From assembly GCA_017939795.1 (NCBI GenBank), contig JAGBAA010000094.1, positions 1 to 64,000 of the forward strand: a stretch of DNA of 64,000 nt. Direction: 5' to 3'. The stretch is from Thermoguttaceae bacterium (lineage in GTDB: Bacteria > Planctomycetota > Planctomycetia > Pirellulales > Thermoguttaceae). The position numbers and the translations under genes were made by a program. Each line of letters opens with the position of its first letter. Within the stretch, counting starts at the first letter, position 1. The notes beneath the pieces were generated by a model. It saw nothing but the letters and a program-made list of their open reading frames with translations. It ran no database searches and had not been told where the DNA came from. Below, in pieces: positions 16,337-24,731 of this stretch.

Positions 16337-17356
16337 ATGCTGAAAAAATTTTTCCTGAACGAAACATTCATTTTTATTTTGATCCTCCTGAATGCCGTGA
16401 CGCTTTTTCTGCAGTGCATGCATGAAAGCAGCCGGCTCCTGCTGTTTTTCGATACTGGATTCCTTTTCTGTTTCCTGATCGAAATGTTTTTCAGACTGCG
16501 CGAGATGGGGTGGCGCGGATACTGGAGCGATTCCTGGAGCCGGTTTGACGGTACCGTGACGCTGCTTTCCTCGCTTTCGCTTCTTCATTTCTTTGCTTTC
16601 CTGGGATTTCCCATTTCGCTGGAATCGCTCATTTTGCTGCGAGTGTTTCGTGTTTTTCGGTTTTTCCGGATCCTGAGATTCATTCCGGCGATGGATTCCA
16701 TCATTCGGGGAACCAAGCGTGCGATCCAATCCTCATACGTCATCGTTTTGGCTTTTTTTGTCATTGCGTTCATCGTTTCGCTCATTTCGTGTACGCTCTA
16801 TCGCCAGACTTCTCCGGAATACTTTGAAAATCCGATCCGTTCTTTCTACACCATATTCCGGATCTTCACGATCGAAGGCTGGTACGAGATCCCCAATTCG
16901 ATCGCGGCATCCTGTGAAGACGGGATCTGCGGCGCGGCAACAAAGATCTACTTTACGTTTCTGCTTTTTATCGGCGGGATCATCGGAATGTCGTTCATCA
17001 ACTCGATTATCGTGGATGCGATGGTCAGCGACAATACGGAGGCACTCGAAAGTAAAATTTCGACTCTGGAGACCAAGATCGATCATTTGACGCGCCTTCT
17101 TCTGTTGAGCGAAAATTCTCTGAAGGCGTTTCAGGAGAGATTTCCTGCCGCCCAGGAAGACGAGGGGGATCGGAACGATCCGGAAGACCTGGAGCCGGAG
17201 GGCGCTGCCGTTGATCCGTCTGTGCTGATCCATTCGGGAGATACTCGGGAGCAAAGGGGAACAGTGCTTCCGCGATCATCAGAAACTGCAGATACTTCCG
17301 TTGGGGAAATAGATGGCCTGGCCCCAGCTGACGGCAGTACGAAACGGAATACATAA
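16337..17356 (+). CDS. Voltage-gated sodium channel, bacterial NaChBac-like
   Basis: The 339-residue product has the six-helix plan of single-domain bacterial Nav channels: S1 about 11-27, S2 34-52, S3 70-88, S4 96-118, S5 132-155, pore loop 165-190 and S6 202-228. S4 carries five Arg at three-residue spacing (R102, R105, R108, R111, R114), the voltage-sensor signature. The selectivity filter reads FTIEGW (177-182), against FTLESW in NaChBac; the single Glu at the filter favours Na+ (or Na+/Ca2+) selectivity. A C-terminal coiled coil (233-268, EALESKISTLETKIDHL) fits the tetramerisation bundle seen in this family. It continues into an acidic tail of about 70 residues that seems unstructured. 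Call is strong; ion selectivity is inferred. Confidence 0.9.
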   Translation: MLKKFFLNETFIFILILLNAVTLFLQCMHESSRLLLFFDTGFLFCFLIEMFFRLREMGWRGYWSDSWSRFDGTVTLLSSLSLLHFFAFLGFPISLESLILLRVFRVFRFFRILRFIPAMDSIIRGTKRAIQSSYVIVLAFFVIAFIVSLISCTLYRQTSPEYFENPIRSFYTIFRIFTIEGWYEIPNSIAASCEDGICGAATKIYFTFLLFIGGIIGMSFINSIIVDAMVSDNTEALESKISTLETKIDHLTRLLLLSENSLKAFQERFPAAQEDEGDRNDPEDLEPEGAAVDPSVLIHSGDTREQRGTVLPRSSETADTSVGEIDGLAPADGSTKRNT

Positions 17357-17840
17357 TCCGGGACGGCGGAAAAATACAAAAAAACGCCAGGTGATTTTTC
17401 GCGGGTGATTTTGAGGAATGAAAGGAGTGAGAGCTTCAGGAAAAGGAGAATGCGGTAAATCTGTGTGTAGTGCCGTTTGCTGAAGAACCTTCCAGATGAC
17501 CTGGCGGAATTTGCCTGTTTTTGCTAAATTGAAGTTTAGAGACTCTTTTTGAAGCCGATAAAATCCGGTTTTTCGGCATGATCGAACCAATTTTTGAGTT
17601 TATTTTCAAAAAAAAGCCTTCGAGTACTTGCGTTTTTGCGAATTCGTGCCAAAATAGAAGTAGAATTTCATTCCCTTTGCGGAATCGGAGTTTTTTTAAT
17701 GCTTTTGAAGATTTTTTGAAAGCATCTTTCGGATGGATCTGAAAGGCTAAAGGCTCCGGCTGTACGTTCCCTCATTTTTTCGCAGGGATCGTGGTCCGCA
17801 ATGCAGGAATCGTCAGAAAACCTTTCAGGAGATTTAATGT
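17357..17840. other. Intergenic region upstream of groES
   Basis: About 480 AT-rich bases with no credible gene. A TTGCGT at 17628 and AAAATA at 17651 (17-bp spacing), or the TAGAAT at 17661, could form the groES promoter. No CIRCE element (TTAGCACTC-N9-GAGTGCTAA) was found, so HrcA control is not indicated. Confidence 0.45.
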
Positions 17841-18128
17841 ATGAAACTGGTTCCGATTGGAGAAAAAATTATCGTTCGTCAGCTGGATGCCGCCTCGGTC
17901 ACGGCCGGTGGGATCGTTTTGCCCGATTCTGCCAGCGAAAAACCGTCTGAAGGAAAAGTTCTGGCAGTCGGTGACGGAAAACTTCTTCCCGATGGGACGT
18001 ACGCTCCGCTTCAGGTCAGCGAAGGCGACCGCGTCGTTTTTGAAAAATACTTTGGATGCAAAATCACGCTGAATGGTGAAGAGTATCTGATCCTCAATGA
18101 ATCGGAAATTCTCGCAGTCATCGGCTAG
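17841..18128 (+). CDS. groES: Co-chaperonin GroES
   Basis: The 95-residue protein is a full-length GroES, the heptameric lid of the GroEL folding chamber. Recognisable elements are the N-terminal KLVPIGEKIIVRQLDA, the mobile-loop region TAGGIVLPDSASEKPSEGKV, and the C-terminal EEYLILNESEILAVIG. An AGGAGA ribosome-binding site lies 8 bases upstream. No groEL follows; the next gene is an unrelated epimerase, so the co-chaperonin is genetically separated from its partner here. Planctomycetes often carry several groES and groEL copies, so this may be one of a set. Confidence 0.95.
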   Translation: MKLVPIGEKIIVRQLDAASVTAGGIVLPDSASEKPSEGKVLAVGDGKLLPDGTYAPLQVSEGDRVVFEKYFGCKITLNGEEYLILNESEILAVIG

Positions 18129-18266
18129 GTATTTGTTTTGCCGTCTGCGGTGTCTGGAAGATAAAAGACGGAAGACGTCAAAACTGGACGTCGTGAAAAA
18201 CCGGACGCCGCGAATGAATTTGCAGTTCGGAAAAGATTGCGGATGGAATTTGAAAAGGAACTCAAA

Positions 18267-19307
18267 ATGAACAGTCGGAAAGTTTTGGTCACGGGAGCGA
18301 CTGGTCTGATCGGAACGAAGCTGGTCGAGAAACTCCTTGCTCGCGGATATGCCGTGCGGGGGATGGGACGGCGTCCGAAGCCGGAGTATCCTAAAGGGTG
18401 TACCGTCCCTCCGGAAAATCTTTGGGAGCATCCGGAGTTTGAGTATTTTCAGGGAGACGTCTGCGATGCCGATTCCGTTTTGCGTGCGATGGAAGGATGC
18501 CGATTTGTGCTTCATCTTGCAGCATATGCCAAGAATTGGTCGAAAGATAAATCGATCTTTTACCGATTCAATGTGGATGCGATGGAGAATGTCTTCCGGG
18601 CTGCGAAGGCTCTGAATGTGGAGCGGATCGTCTGGACGTCCACGATCGTGACGCTCGGCCCGACTGCTCCAGGGGTTTGCGGCGACGAGATGATGGAACG
18701 GATCACGGACCGATACTTTACGGAGTATGAGGAAACGAAGTCGATCGCCGAAAAAAAAGCATTCGAGTGGGTGGAACGGGAAGGTCTTCCGCTGGTCATC
18801 GTAAATCCCACGCGAGTTTTTGGTCCTGGACAGCTTTCTGAATCCAATGCCGTCGTGGACCTGATCCGCCAGTACTGCCGCGGAACGTTTCCGATCCTGC
18901 TGAACTACGGACGAAATGTGGGGAACTATGTGCTGGTCGACGACGTCGCGGAAGGGCACATCCTTGCGCTGGAACGCGGACGGATCGGCGAAAAGTACAT
19001 TCTGGGAAGCGAAAACTATTCGCTTGGCGAATTCTTCAGGACCGTTGGCGAAGAGTACGGCAAAAAGCGGTTCCAGCTCCCGATCTATAAAATCATCCCG
19101 CTTTGCGTCGCGAACGGAATGAAACTTTCCGCGGAACTTTTCGGCATTTATCCGCCGATCACGCCGGGGTGGGTAAAGACGTTTCTCGCGGACTGGACGT
19201 TTTCATGCGACAAAGCGCGCAGGGAACTCGGCTACGAGCCGGTGAGTGTGCGTGAAGGGATCCGCCGTTCGATCGAGTGGCTGCGGGAATTGAAGGAGAT
19301 CCGTTAG
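18267..19307 (+). CDS. NAD-dependent epimerase/dehydratase (extended SDR)
   Basis: The 346-residue product is an extended SDR. It has the Rossmann motif TGATGLIG at residues 9-16, an acidic cofactor-proximal region, WTSTIV as the active-site Ser/Thr strand, and YEETK as the Tyr-x3-Lys pair (about 155-159). IVNPTRVFGPGQ is typical of epimerases and dihydroflavonol-reductase-like enzymes. The C-terminal half (PITPGWVKTFLADWTFSCDKARRELGYEP) binds the sugar or other substrate. It may act on a nucleotide sugar, or on a sterol/flavonol-like substrate as in 3-beta-HSD-like relatives; sequence alone does not decide. The inner ATG with AAAGGAA upstream was taken as start. Confidence 0.8.
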   Translation: MNSRKVLVTGATGLIGTKLVEKLLARGYAVRGMGRRPKPEYPKGCTVPPENLWEHPEFEYFQGDVCDADSVLRAMEGCRFVLHLAAYAKNWSKDKSIFYRFNVDAMENVFRAAKALNVERIVWTSTIVTLGPTAPGVCGDEMMERITDRYFTEYEETKSIAEKKAFEWVEREGLPLVIVNPTRVFGPGQLSESNAVVDLIRQYCRGTFPILLNYGRNVGNYVLVDDVAEGHILALERGRIGEKYILGSENYSLGEFFRTVGEEYGKKRFQLPIYKIIPLCVANGMKLSAELFGIYPPITPGWVKTFLADWTFSCDKARRELGYEPVSVREGIRRSIEWLRELKEIR

Positions 19308-19419
19308 GTTCTCTTTTGCGGTCGGATTTGAAAAAAACTGGATTTTTCAGGAAAAAAAGCCGAAAATTGAAAGATAGGTCGGATTCTGTCCATTTTCCAG
19401 TACACCCAAAGGTTTTCCA

Positions 19420-20853
19420 ATGCCCAGAATGATTCACAAAACGCTCGTTTCGATTTTTTTCCTGATCCTCTGCATCTCCGGCACGGTCATGGGACGGGAG
19501 ATCTACGTCGACAATATGCGGGGCAATGACGCATTTACCGGCCATACGACCCGGGCAACCGATGAAAGCGGGCCGGTCCGCACGATCCAGCGGGCCTTGG
19601 ATCTTGCCCGAAACGGCGACCACATCATTTTGACGAACAATCCGGAACTTCCGTACCGTGAGAGTTTGCGTCTTTGCGGTGAAAAACACAGCGGGATCCC
19701 GGGATTTCCTTTCCGGATCATTGGAAATGGTGCCGTTCTGGACGGAAGTGCCGAAGTTCCGCCTCATTTTTGGCATTCGATCGGAGCCAAAGGAATTTTC
19801 GTTTACCAGCCGCTCTATATTGCGGATCAGAATCTTTTCTATCGCGGGAAGCCGATCAAACGGCTGGATGCTAAAAACGTGCGGACGACTCAGGAGCTTC
19901 TTGCGCTTGACTGGCAGCCGATGCGCTGGTGCCTCTGCCAGGGGAAGGTCTATTTCAAGCCGAAAGACGCTTCCATGGTTCTGGCGACTGGGCGTCTTCT
20001 GCCTCCAGGAAGTTCCCAGGCGGCTGTCCGTCGGCAGTATGCCATTACGGCACCTGAGAAACAGTTTGGGATCCTGCTTTCGCATGTGTGCAATCTCGAG
20101 ATCCAGGACCTGACCATCCAGGGGTTCCAGAATGACGGATTGCTCCTCGGCGACATGGCGGTCGACGTCAAGCTGACGAACGTGACTTCTCGAGGAAATG
20201 CCCGAGCCGGTATCTCGGTCGGGACCGGCTGTGCGCTCTGGATGAAAGACTGCGTACTTGGAAACAATCAGGCTGCGCAGCTCGTGACGGAAGAAGGCTC
20301 ACTGACGTCGATCTTCACGTCGGAGCTGATCCCGTATCCCGCACCTGCCTGGGTCGAAAACGGCGGCGATGTCTATCGGGATCGTAAAAAGATCACTGGC
20401 GGTTTGAGCGAGATCGTCGATACCGGATTTGAAGATGAACCGAACTATTTCGGAGACGAAGCCGCCGCGGTCGAAGAGGTCGAGCTTGAAGAGGAGACGG
20501 CGGAAGACGGCGATGTTCCGGAATCGGATGAAGACGAGGCTGAAGAAGAGGATGGCGGATTTAGTTTCGGAGCTGACGGCGATGAGGACTCGGAAGAGGA
20601 GACTGGCGACGGGGAATCCGAAGACGACGGCGGATTTGATTTCGGCGGCGATGAGGACTCGGAAGAGGAGTCGGACGACGGGGAATCTGAAGACGACGGC
20701 GGATTTGATTTCGGCGGCGATGAGGACTCGGAAGAGGAGTCGGACGACGGGGAATCTGAAGATGACGGCGGATTTGATTTCGGCGGCGATGAGGATTCGG
20801 AAGAGGAGTCGGACGACGGGGAATCTGAAGACGACGGCGGATTCAGTTTCTGA
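19420..20853 (+). CDS. Exported beta-helix protein with acidic FxFG repeats
   Basis: The 477-residue product has a Sec signal peptide (TLVSIFFLILCISGTVMG) and a DUF1565-like opening (EIYVDNMRGNDAFTGHTTRA...VRTIQRALDLARNGDHIIL), followed by right-handed beta-helix coils (LEIQDLTIQGFQNDGLLLGD, NARAGISVGTGCALWMKD). From about residue 345 the chain becomes very acidic, then repeats a 23-residue unit with core GGFDFGGDEDSEEE three times, flanked by a diverged first unit (GGFSFGADGDE) and a short last one (GGFSF). The exact stop after GGFSF and the terminator directly behind show the repeat is the true C-terminus. It probably sits in the envelope or is secreted; function unknown. Confidence 0.8.
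   Translation: MPRMIHKTLVSIFFLILCISGTVMGREIYVDNMRGNDAFTGHTTRATDESGPVRTIQRALDLARNGDHIILTNNPELPYRESLRLCGEKHSGIPGFPFRIIGNGAVLDGSAEVPPHFWHSIGAKGIFVYQPLYIADQNLFYRGKPIKRLDAKNVRTTQELLALDWQPMRWCLCQGKVYFKPKDASMVLATGRLLPPGSSQAAVRRQYAITAPEKQFGILLSHVCNLEIQDLTIQGFQNDGLLLGDMAVDVKLTNVTSRGNARAGISVGTGCALWMKDCVLGNNQAAQLVTEEGSLTSIFTSELIPYPAPAWVENGGDVYRDRKKITGGLSEIVDTGFEDEPNYFGDEAAAVEEVELEEETAEDGDVPESDEDEAEEEDGGFSFGADGDEDSEEETGDGESEDDGGFDFGGDEDSEEESDDGESEDDGGFDFGGDEDSEEESDDGESEDDGGFDFGGDEDSEEESDDGESEDDGGFSF
20554..20850 (+). repeat. 69-bp in-frame tandem repeat
   Basis: Three nearly identical 69-bp units start at 20629, 20698 and 20767; a 75-bp diverged unit precedes them at 20554 and a 15-bp partial unit ends the gene. 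Only a few synonymous changes distinguish the units, which points to recent duplication or ongoing homogenisation. Confidence 0.9.
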
Positions 20854-20860
20854 AAAAAAC

Positions 20861-20897
20861 GGAAGACCGTACTGCAGGATCGGCGGTACGGTCTTTT
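20861..20897. terminator. Bidirectional terminator between convergent genes
   Basis: A perfect 10-bp stem (AAGACCGTAC / GTACGGTCTT, loop 13) lies between the stop codons of the beta-helix gene and the leftward SDR gene. It is flanked by a T-run on the minus-strand side and TTTTC on the plus side, so it can serve both. Confidence 0.85.
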
Positions 20898-20901
20898 CAT
20901 G

Positions 20902-21654
20902 TTAAAGGAAACGCTTTCCTCCGTCTACGGGAAGTGTCAGTGCGTTGAGAAAATCAGCTTCCGGGGAAGCGAGGAAAAAAATTGCGTGCGCGATGTCCTC
21001 TGGAGTTCCCCACCGTGCCATGAGTGAATCCTTGACGGCGTGTTCCTGCCAGCTTGCGGGGGCGTTTTGGCCCCAGAGTGTCTGGATCCAGCCCGGTGCG
21101 ATGCAGTTGACGCGAACATTAGGACCGGTTTTTTGTGCGAGAGACCGGGCGAATGCCGTGACCGCTCCTTTGGCTGCTGCGAAGAGTTCCGCGCTGTCGC
21201 CGGCCATTCCCCATTCGACGGCATCCCAGCCGATCATGAGGATCGAGCCTTTCTGGTCTGCATTTTGGATCTTTTCTGCGATATTGCGTGCGATTCGGAT
21301 CCCTGCCTGAACATCGATGCGCCAAAGAGCATCCAGTTTCTTTTCGAAACTCCAGCTTTTTCGTTCTCCCGTCAAAATATCAACTCCCGCAGCCAGCACA
21401 ACGGCATCGAGTCCCGGTCGGTCTCTCCAATGCCAGGCTTCTTCCACGAGCAGATCCTGCTGTTCCGGATCTCCAAGGCCGCAGAACCGGCACTGAATGG
21501 GGATCTGAGGGAATTCAAGCTGAAGATCTTCCAGAGGTTTCCGATTCTGGAATCCCTGAAGGAAAAGGGCATCGCCGTTTTGCGCAAATCTGCGAGCTGC
21601 CGCCAGACCGATGCCGCCGCTGGCACCGGTAATGAAAATTTTACGCTGCTTCAT
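20902..21654 (-). CDS. SDR-family protein with degenerate active site
   Basis: The 250-residue protein has the classical SDR fold: TGASGGIG at residues 9-16, VVLAAGV in place of NNAG, and PGWIQTLWG and LPVDGG near the end. The catalytic residues are not conserved: the Tyr-x3-Lys motif reads FAAAK (Phe158, Lys162), and the strand that should hold the catalytic Ser reads IGWDAV. The TTC codon for Phe158 was checked directly in the sequence. The protein may bind NAD(P) without being an oxidoreductase, or use a different chemistry. The frame is intact, so it is not simply a pseudogene. It is convergent with the beta-helix gene. Confidence 0.8.
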   Translation of the reverse strand: MKQRKIFITGASGGIGLAAARRFAQNGDALFLQGFQNRKPLEDLQLEFPQIPIQCRFCGLGDPEQQDLLVEEAWHWRDRPGLDAVVLAAGVDILTGERKSWSFEKKLDALWRIDVQAGIRIARNIAEKIQNADQKGSILMIGWDAVEWGMAGDSAELFAAAKGAVTAFARSLAQKTGPNVRVNCIAPGWIQTLWGQNAPASWQEHAVKDSLMARWGTPEDIAHAIFFLASPEADFLNALTLPVDGGKRFL

Positions 21655-21738
21655 GGATCAGGTATCCTGGAAAATGAAGATGTCAGAATTTTTCGGAAAG
21701 TCAAAAAGACGGAAACCGGAGCAAGTGTCCGTTTTCGT

Positions 21739-22542
21739 TTAGTGGCTGCCGCAGCTTGAGCAGGATCCGTCTCCGCTTTGCGGGATCCATGCACCGTCTT
21801 CAAGAATGACCATCCCTTCCGGAATACAGCAGTCTCCCGAAACACACTCCCCGGAAACACACGTTCCGTAGGCGGGAGCGGCCGGAACGGTCTGCATTCG
21901 CGGTTTTCCATCGCCGGAAGGAAGAACTGGCGGTGCGAGTGTAGGGACCGGTGAGGATGCGTAACTGCCTGCCGCGGAATTCTGAACACCATTTCCATTT
22001 CCGGGATTGGTGTCCGGATTGGAGCTGAAGCGGGTAAATACATTCCCCCGGGCTGCGGGAGGCGGAGCCGGAGCGTCCACTTTGGGGTAGGGATGCTCTC
22101 GCATGGTTCGGATGACCTGTGTCGAGACGCCGTTATTTTGGAGTTGAAGTTCCTCCTGCGTCTGGATCGGCTGATAGAGACCGTGGGTTCGAATGTGCGT
22201 GATGATATTTTCGTCTTCGACTCCAGCCTGTCTCCATCCAATGACGTCGTGGACCGTCACGGGACGGGCCTGTACCGGGCGGCCTGTCTTCTGTTCCATA
22301 GCCTGGCGGTTTCGGGCATCATCCTTTACGCTGCGGGATGCAAAGAGCGGAACGCTGGAACTTGGATCCGATGTCGGGCGGGGTTGGGACTCGTACGCGC
22401 CGCCGGTCCCGACGTACGCACCTTCATGAAAGATCCCGGATGCACAGCCGGAAAAAAGCCCTGCTGTCAGCATTGCCGTACAAAGTCCGGAAAGCATCCT
22501 GATTCCTGAACGCAGTTTGATATTCTGGGGCTGATCTTTCAT
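21739..22542 (-). CDS. Lipoprotein with Cys-rich C-terminus
   Basis: The 267-residue product has a lipoprotein signal (GLCTAMLTAGLFSGC) and is expected to be anchored in a membrane. After a Ser/Pro-rich linker, residues about 85-140 (VTVHDVIGWRQAGVEDENIITHIRTHG...VSTQVIRTMREH) form a small helical domain seen in other planctomycete lipoproteins. The C-terminal 35 residues are rich in Cys (GTCVSGECVSGDCCIPEG, DGSCSSCGSH), suggesting a metal site or disulfides. The ATG next to MKDQPQNIKL was chosen; the upstream frame extension overlaps the promoter. Function unknown. Confidence 0.7.
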   Translation of the reverse strand: MKDQPQNIKLRSGIRMLSGLCTAMLTAGLFSGCASGIFHEGAYVGTGGAYESQPRPTSDPSSSVPLFASRSVKDDARNRQAMEQKTGRPVQARPVTVHDVIGWRQAGVEDENIITHIRTHGLYQPIQTQEELQLQNNGVSTQVIRTMREHPYPKVDAPAPPPAARGNVFTRFSSNPDTNPGNGNGVQNSAAGSYASSPVPTLAPPVLPSGDGKPRMQTVPAAPAYGTCVSGECVSGDCCIPEGMVILEDGAWIPQSGDGSCSSCGSH

Positions 22543-22594
22543 GAAATTTTCCAGTTTGATCGTATGAAAACCAAAAATGAACTTGACTTTCGTC

Positions 22595-22623
22595 AGTTTA
22601 CCTGTTTGGGAGGGAAAAGTCAA
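22595..22623 (-). promoter_or_regulatory. Promoter of Cys-rich lipoprotein gene
   Basis: On the minus strand TTGACT and TAAACT are separated by 17 bp, about 50 bases before the start codon. It overlaps the longer possible reading frame and so argues for the inner start. Confidence 0.7.
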
Positions 22624-22836
22624 TTTGAATTTTGGGATTTTTCGCTATTTTTTAAGATTTTTTTCTGTGCGGTCTTCCTGTTCAGGTAAGATTTTCATCG
22701 GTCGGCAAAAAATACTGTTTGTTTTGGGAAAAATGTTGATTTTTTGCACTTTTTCGCAAGAGGTCTTTGTGATGGAAAATTTGAGGAATTTTCTTTTTTG
22801 GGGCCTCCCCCTCCTTTTTTCTTTTTAAAGTTCTGG

Positions 22837-22842
22837 TAGAAT
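22837..22842 (+). promoter_or_regulatory. Candidate -10 box of PFL gene
   Basis: TAGAAT preceded by TGG matches the extended -10 pattern found elsewhere in the window. No good -35 box is present at the expected distance. The PFL start codon lies about 60 bases downstream. Confidence 0.5.
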
Positions 22843-22902
22843 AAAATAACATTGTGTTTCCTTTTTTTTATTTTAACCATCAAAAAATTCAGGGGAATTT
22901 TT

Positions 22903-24279
22903 ATGCTGAATACTGATGAAATTCTTTCAACGATCGAGATGCTTCATGCAGAGCATTTGGACGTGCGTGCCGTTACGCTGGCACTGAACGTAAATGACTG
23001 TGCCGCGACGACTTCGGATGCTGTGGCTCAGAAACTCTATGCGAAAATCTGTACGTTTGCAGAAAAACTGGTTCAGACGTGCGATCGCGTCGGTGCTAAA
23101 TATGGTATCCCTGTCATCAATAAACGGGTCGCTCTTTCTCCAGTTTCGACCATTCTTGCCGGTCATGGAGCGAATGCGCCTCTGAAGATCGCTCAGGCTT
23201 TGGATCGTGCTGCGCAGAGCTGCGGGATCGATTTTGTCGGCGGTTTTTCTGCACTGGTGCACAAAGGGATCACGCCTGCAGAAGATCTCCTCATCCGTTC
23301 CCTTCCGGAAGTTCTTTCGGAGACGAAGCAGGTCTGTTCTTCCGTCAACGTCGCGTCGCGCAAGGCCGGGATCAACATGAACGCGGTCAAGATGATGGGT
23401 AAGATCGTCCGCGATATTGCGTTCGCCACGGAAGATATTCGCGGTTTCGGCTGTGCGAAGCTCGTCATTTTCTCGAATGTTCCGGAAGACAGCCCGTTTA
23501 TGGCCGGAGCGTACATGGGAGTCGGCGAACCGGAAGCCTGCATCAATATCGGGGTCTCTGGTCCTGGCGTCGTCAGCAGTGCGCTGAACCGTTTCAAACA
23601 GCTCCATAATGGGAACGTAACGCTGGACCAGCTCGCGGAAGAGATCAAGATCACCAGTTTCCGCGTCACCCGTGCTGGTGAGCTGATCGGACGCGAAGTT
23701 GCGCGTGAACTTGGGATCGAGTTTGGTATCGTGGACCTTTCGCTCGCTCCGACTCCTACGGTTGGCGATAGTGTGGGTGAGATCCTCAAGGCACTGGGTA
23801 TCCGCAAGATCGGTTCTCCTGGATCGACGGCTGCGGTCGCGATGCTCAACGATGCCGTGAAAAAAGGCGGTCTGTTTGCTTCCAGTTCCGTTGGCGGTCT
23901 CTCCGGCGCATTCATTCCGGTCAGTGAAGACTCTGCACTGGCGGAAGCTGTCGGAAACGGTTCGCTGGTCCTGGAAAAACTTGAAGCCATGACGGCGGTC
24001 TGCTCCGTGGGGCTCGACATGATCGCGATCCCCGGCGATACGAAACCGGAAACCATCTCGGCGATCATCGCAGACGAAATGGCCATCGGTGTCATCAACA
24101 ACAAGACGACGGCTGCCCGAATCATCCCGGTTCCCGGCGCGAAACCCGGCGAAATCGTCGACTTTGGCGGTCTGTTCGGTTCCAGCCCGATCCTTGATGT
24201 CCGGAATGACGGCGGAAGTGAAGAGTTCATTGAACACGCGGGACGTATTCCGGCTCCGCTGCAGTCTCTGACGAACTAG
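22903..24279 (+). CDS. PFL (UPF0210/DUF711) family protein
   Basis: The 458-residue protein belongs to the PFL/UPF0210 family, whose biochemical role is unsettled. Clear family stretches are EYGIPVINKRVALSPVS-like (YGIPVINKRVALSP), GCAKLVIFSNVPEDSPFMAGA, GVGEPEACINIGVSGPGVV, and the C-terminal GLDMIAIPGDT and GKPGEIVDFGGLFGSSP-like blocks. Family members are often encoded beside an ACT-domain protein (UPF0237); none is next to this gene. AGGGGA precedes the chosen ATG; an upstream frame extension of 17 residues is ignored. A weak hairpin follows the stop. Confidence 0.9.
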   Translation: MLNTDEILSTIEMLHAEHLDVRAVTLALNVNDCAATTSDAVAQKLYAKICTFAEKLVQTCDRVGAKYGIPVINKRVALSPVSTILAGHGANAPLKIAQALDRAAQSCGIDFVGGFSALVHKGITPAEDLLIRSLPEVLSETKQVCSSVNVASRKAGINMNAVKMMGKIVRDIAFATEDIRGFGCAKLVIFSNVPEDSPFMAGAYMGVGEPEACINIGVSGPGVVSSALNRFKQLHNGNVTLDQLAEEIKITSFRVTRAGELIGREVARELGIEFGIVDLSLAPTPTVGDSVGEILKALGIRKIGSPGSTAAVAMLNDAVKKGGLFASSSVGGLSGAFIPVSEDSALAEAVGNGSLVLEKLEAMTAVCSVGLDMIAIPGDTKPETISAIIADEMAIGVINNKTTAARIIPVPGAKPGEIVDFGGLFGSSPILDVRNDGGSEEFIEHAGRIPAPLQSLTN

Positions 24280-24287
24280 TATTGGCG

Positions 24288-24316
24288 AGGGCTTTACTGA
24301 ATGGAAGCCCTTTCCT
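24288..24316 (+). terminator. Possible terminator after PFL gene
   Basis: The 7-bp stem AGGGCTT / AAGCCCT with a 10-base loop is followed by TTCCTTT. It is 9 bases after the stop codon. Confidence 0.55.
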
Positions 24317-24696
24317 TTGCTGTACTCTGCGGCTCACGAACCTGTCGGCTAAATCAGCGTTTGTGGGCCGCCATTTTGTTGGCTCATCTTCTCCCTGCTT
24401 TCTCGCGTCTGTTGTCTTGTATTGCGGTTTCTGCCGCAGAAAAACGGATCCCGCTGAAGTTTCTGTTATGTATGGAATCTATTTTTTACGCGAAATTTTG
24501 CGAAAAGAAATCGGCTCTTGCGAAATGATGTTAAATTTGAAGAGATCTCTTTTAAATTCTGGAAATTTATTTTGTGTCTTTTTCTGCTTTCCCTGGGATT
24601 TGTATTTGGACGCGTTCTTTCCCTTTTTGTGTATTTTAGTGTTTCTTTTTCTGTTTCCGCGGTAAGACACGGGTGCGGACTTTTCGACGGATCAAT
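24317..24696. other. Intergenic region, nothing identified
   Basis: About 380 bases of T-rich sequence lie between the PFL gene and tRNA-Leu. A 127-residue open frame crosses it on the plus strand but has neither ribosome-binding site nor protein-like composition. A small hairpin (TGCGG/CCGCA near 24423) is not followed by T. Confidence 0.5.
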
Positions 24697-24728
24697 AAAA
24701 AAACCCGTCTCGATCACTCGAAACGGGT
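24697..24728 (-). terminator. Intrinsic terminator of tRNA-Leu
   Basis: On the minus strand, ACCCGT-a/c-TCGA pairs across a 4-base loop and runs straight into seven T. It begins 4 bases after the tRNA 3' end. Confidence 0.85.
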
Positions 24729-24731
24729 CAG

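Noticed and set aside
17357-17840. CIRCE operator upstream of groES
   Set aside because: No TTAGCACTC-N9-GAGTGCTAA-like inverted repeat was seen.
22927-24237. Long open frames on the minus strand within the PFL gene
   Set aside because: The plus strand encodes a full-length UPF0210 protein with family motifs, so these are shadows.
24282-24665. 127-codon plus-strand frame between the PFL gene and tRNA-Leu
   Set aside because: No ribosome-binding site, no conserved character, overlaps the hairpin that ends the PFL transcript.
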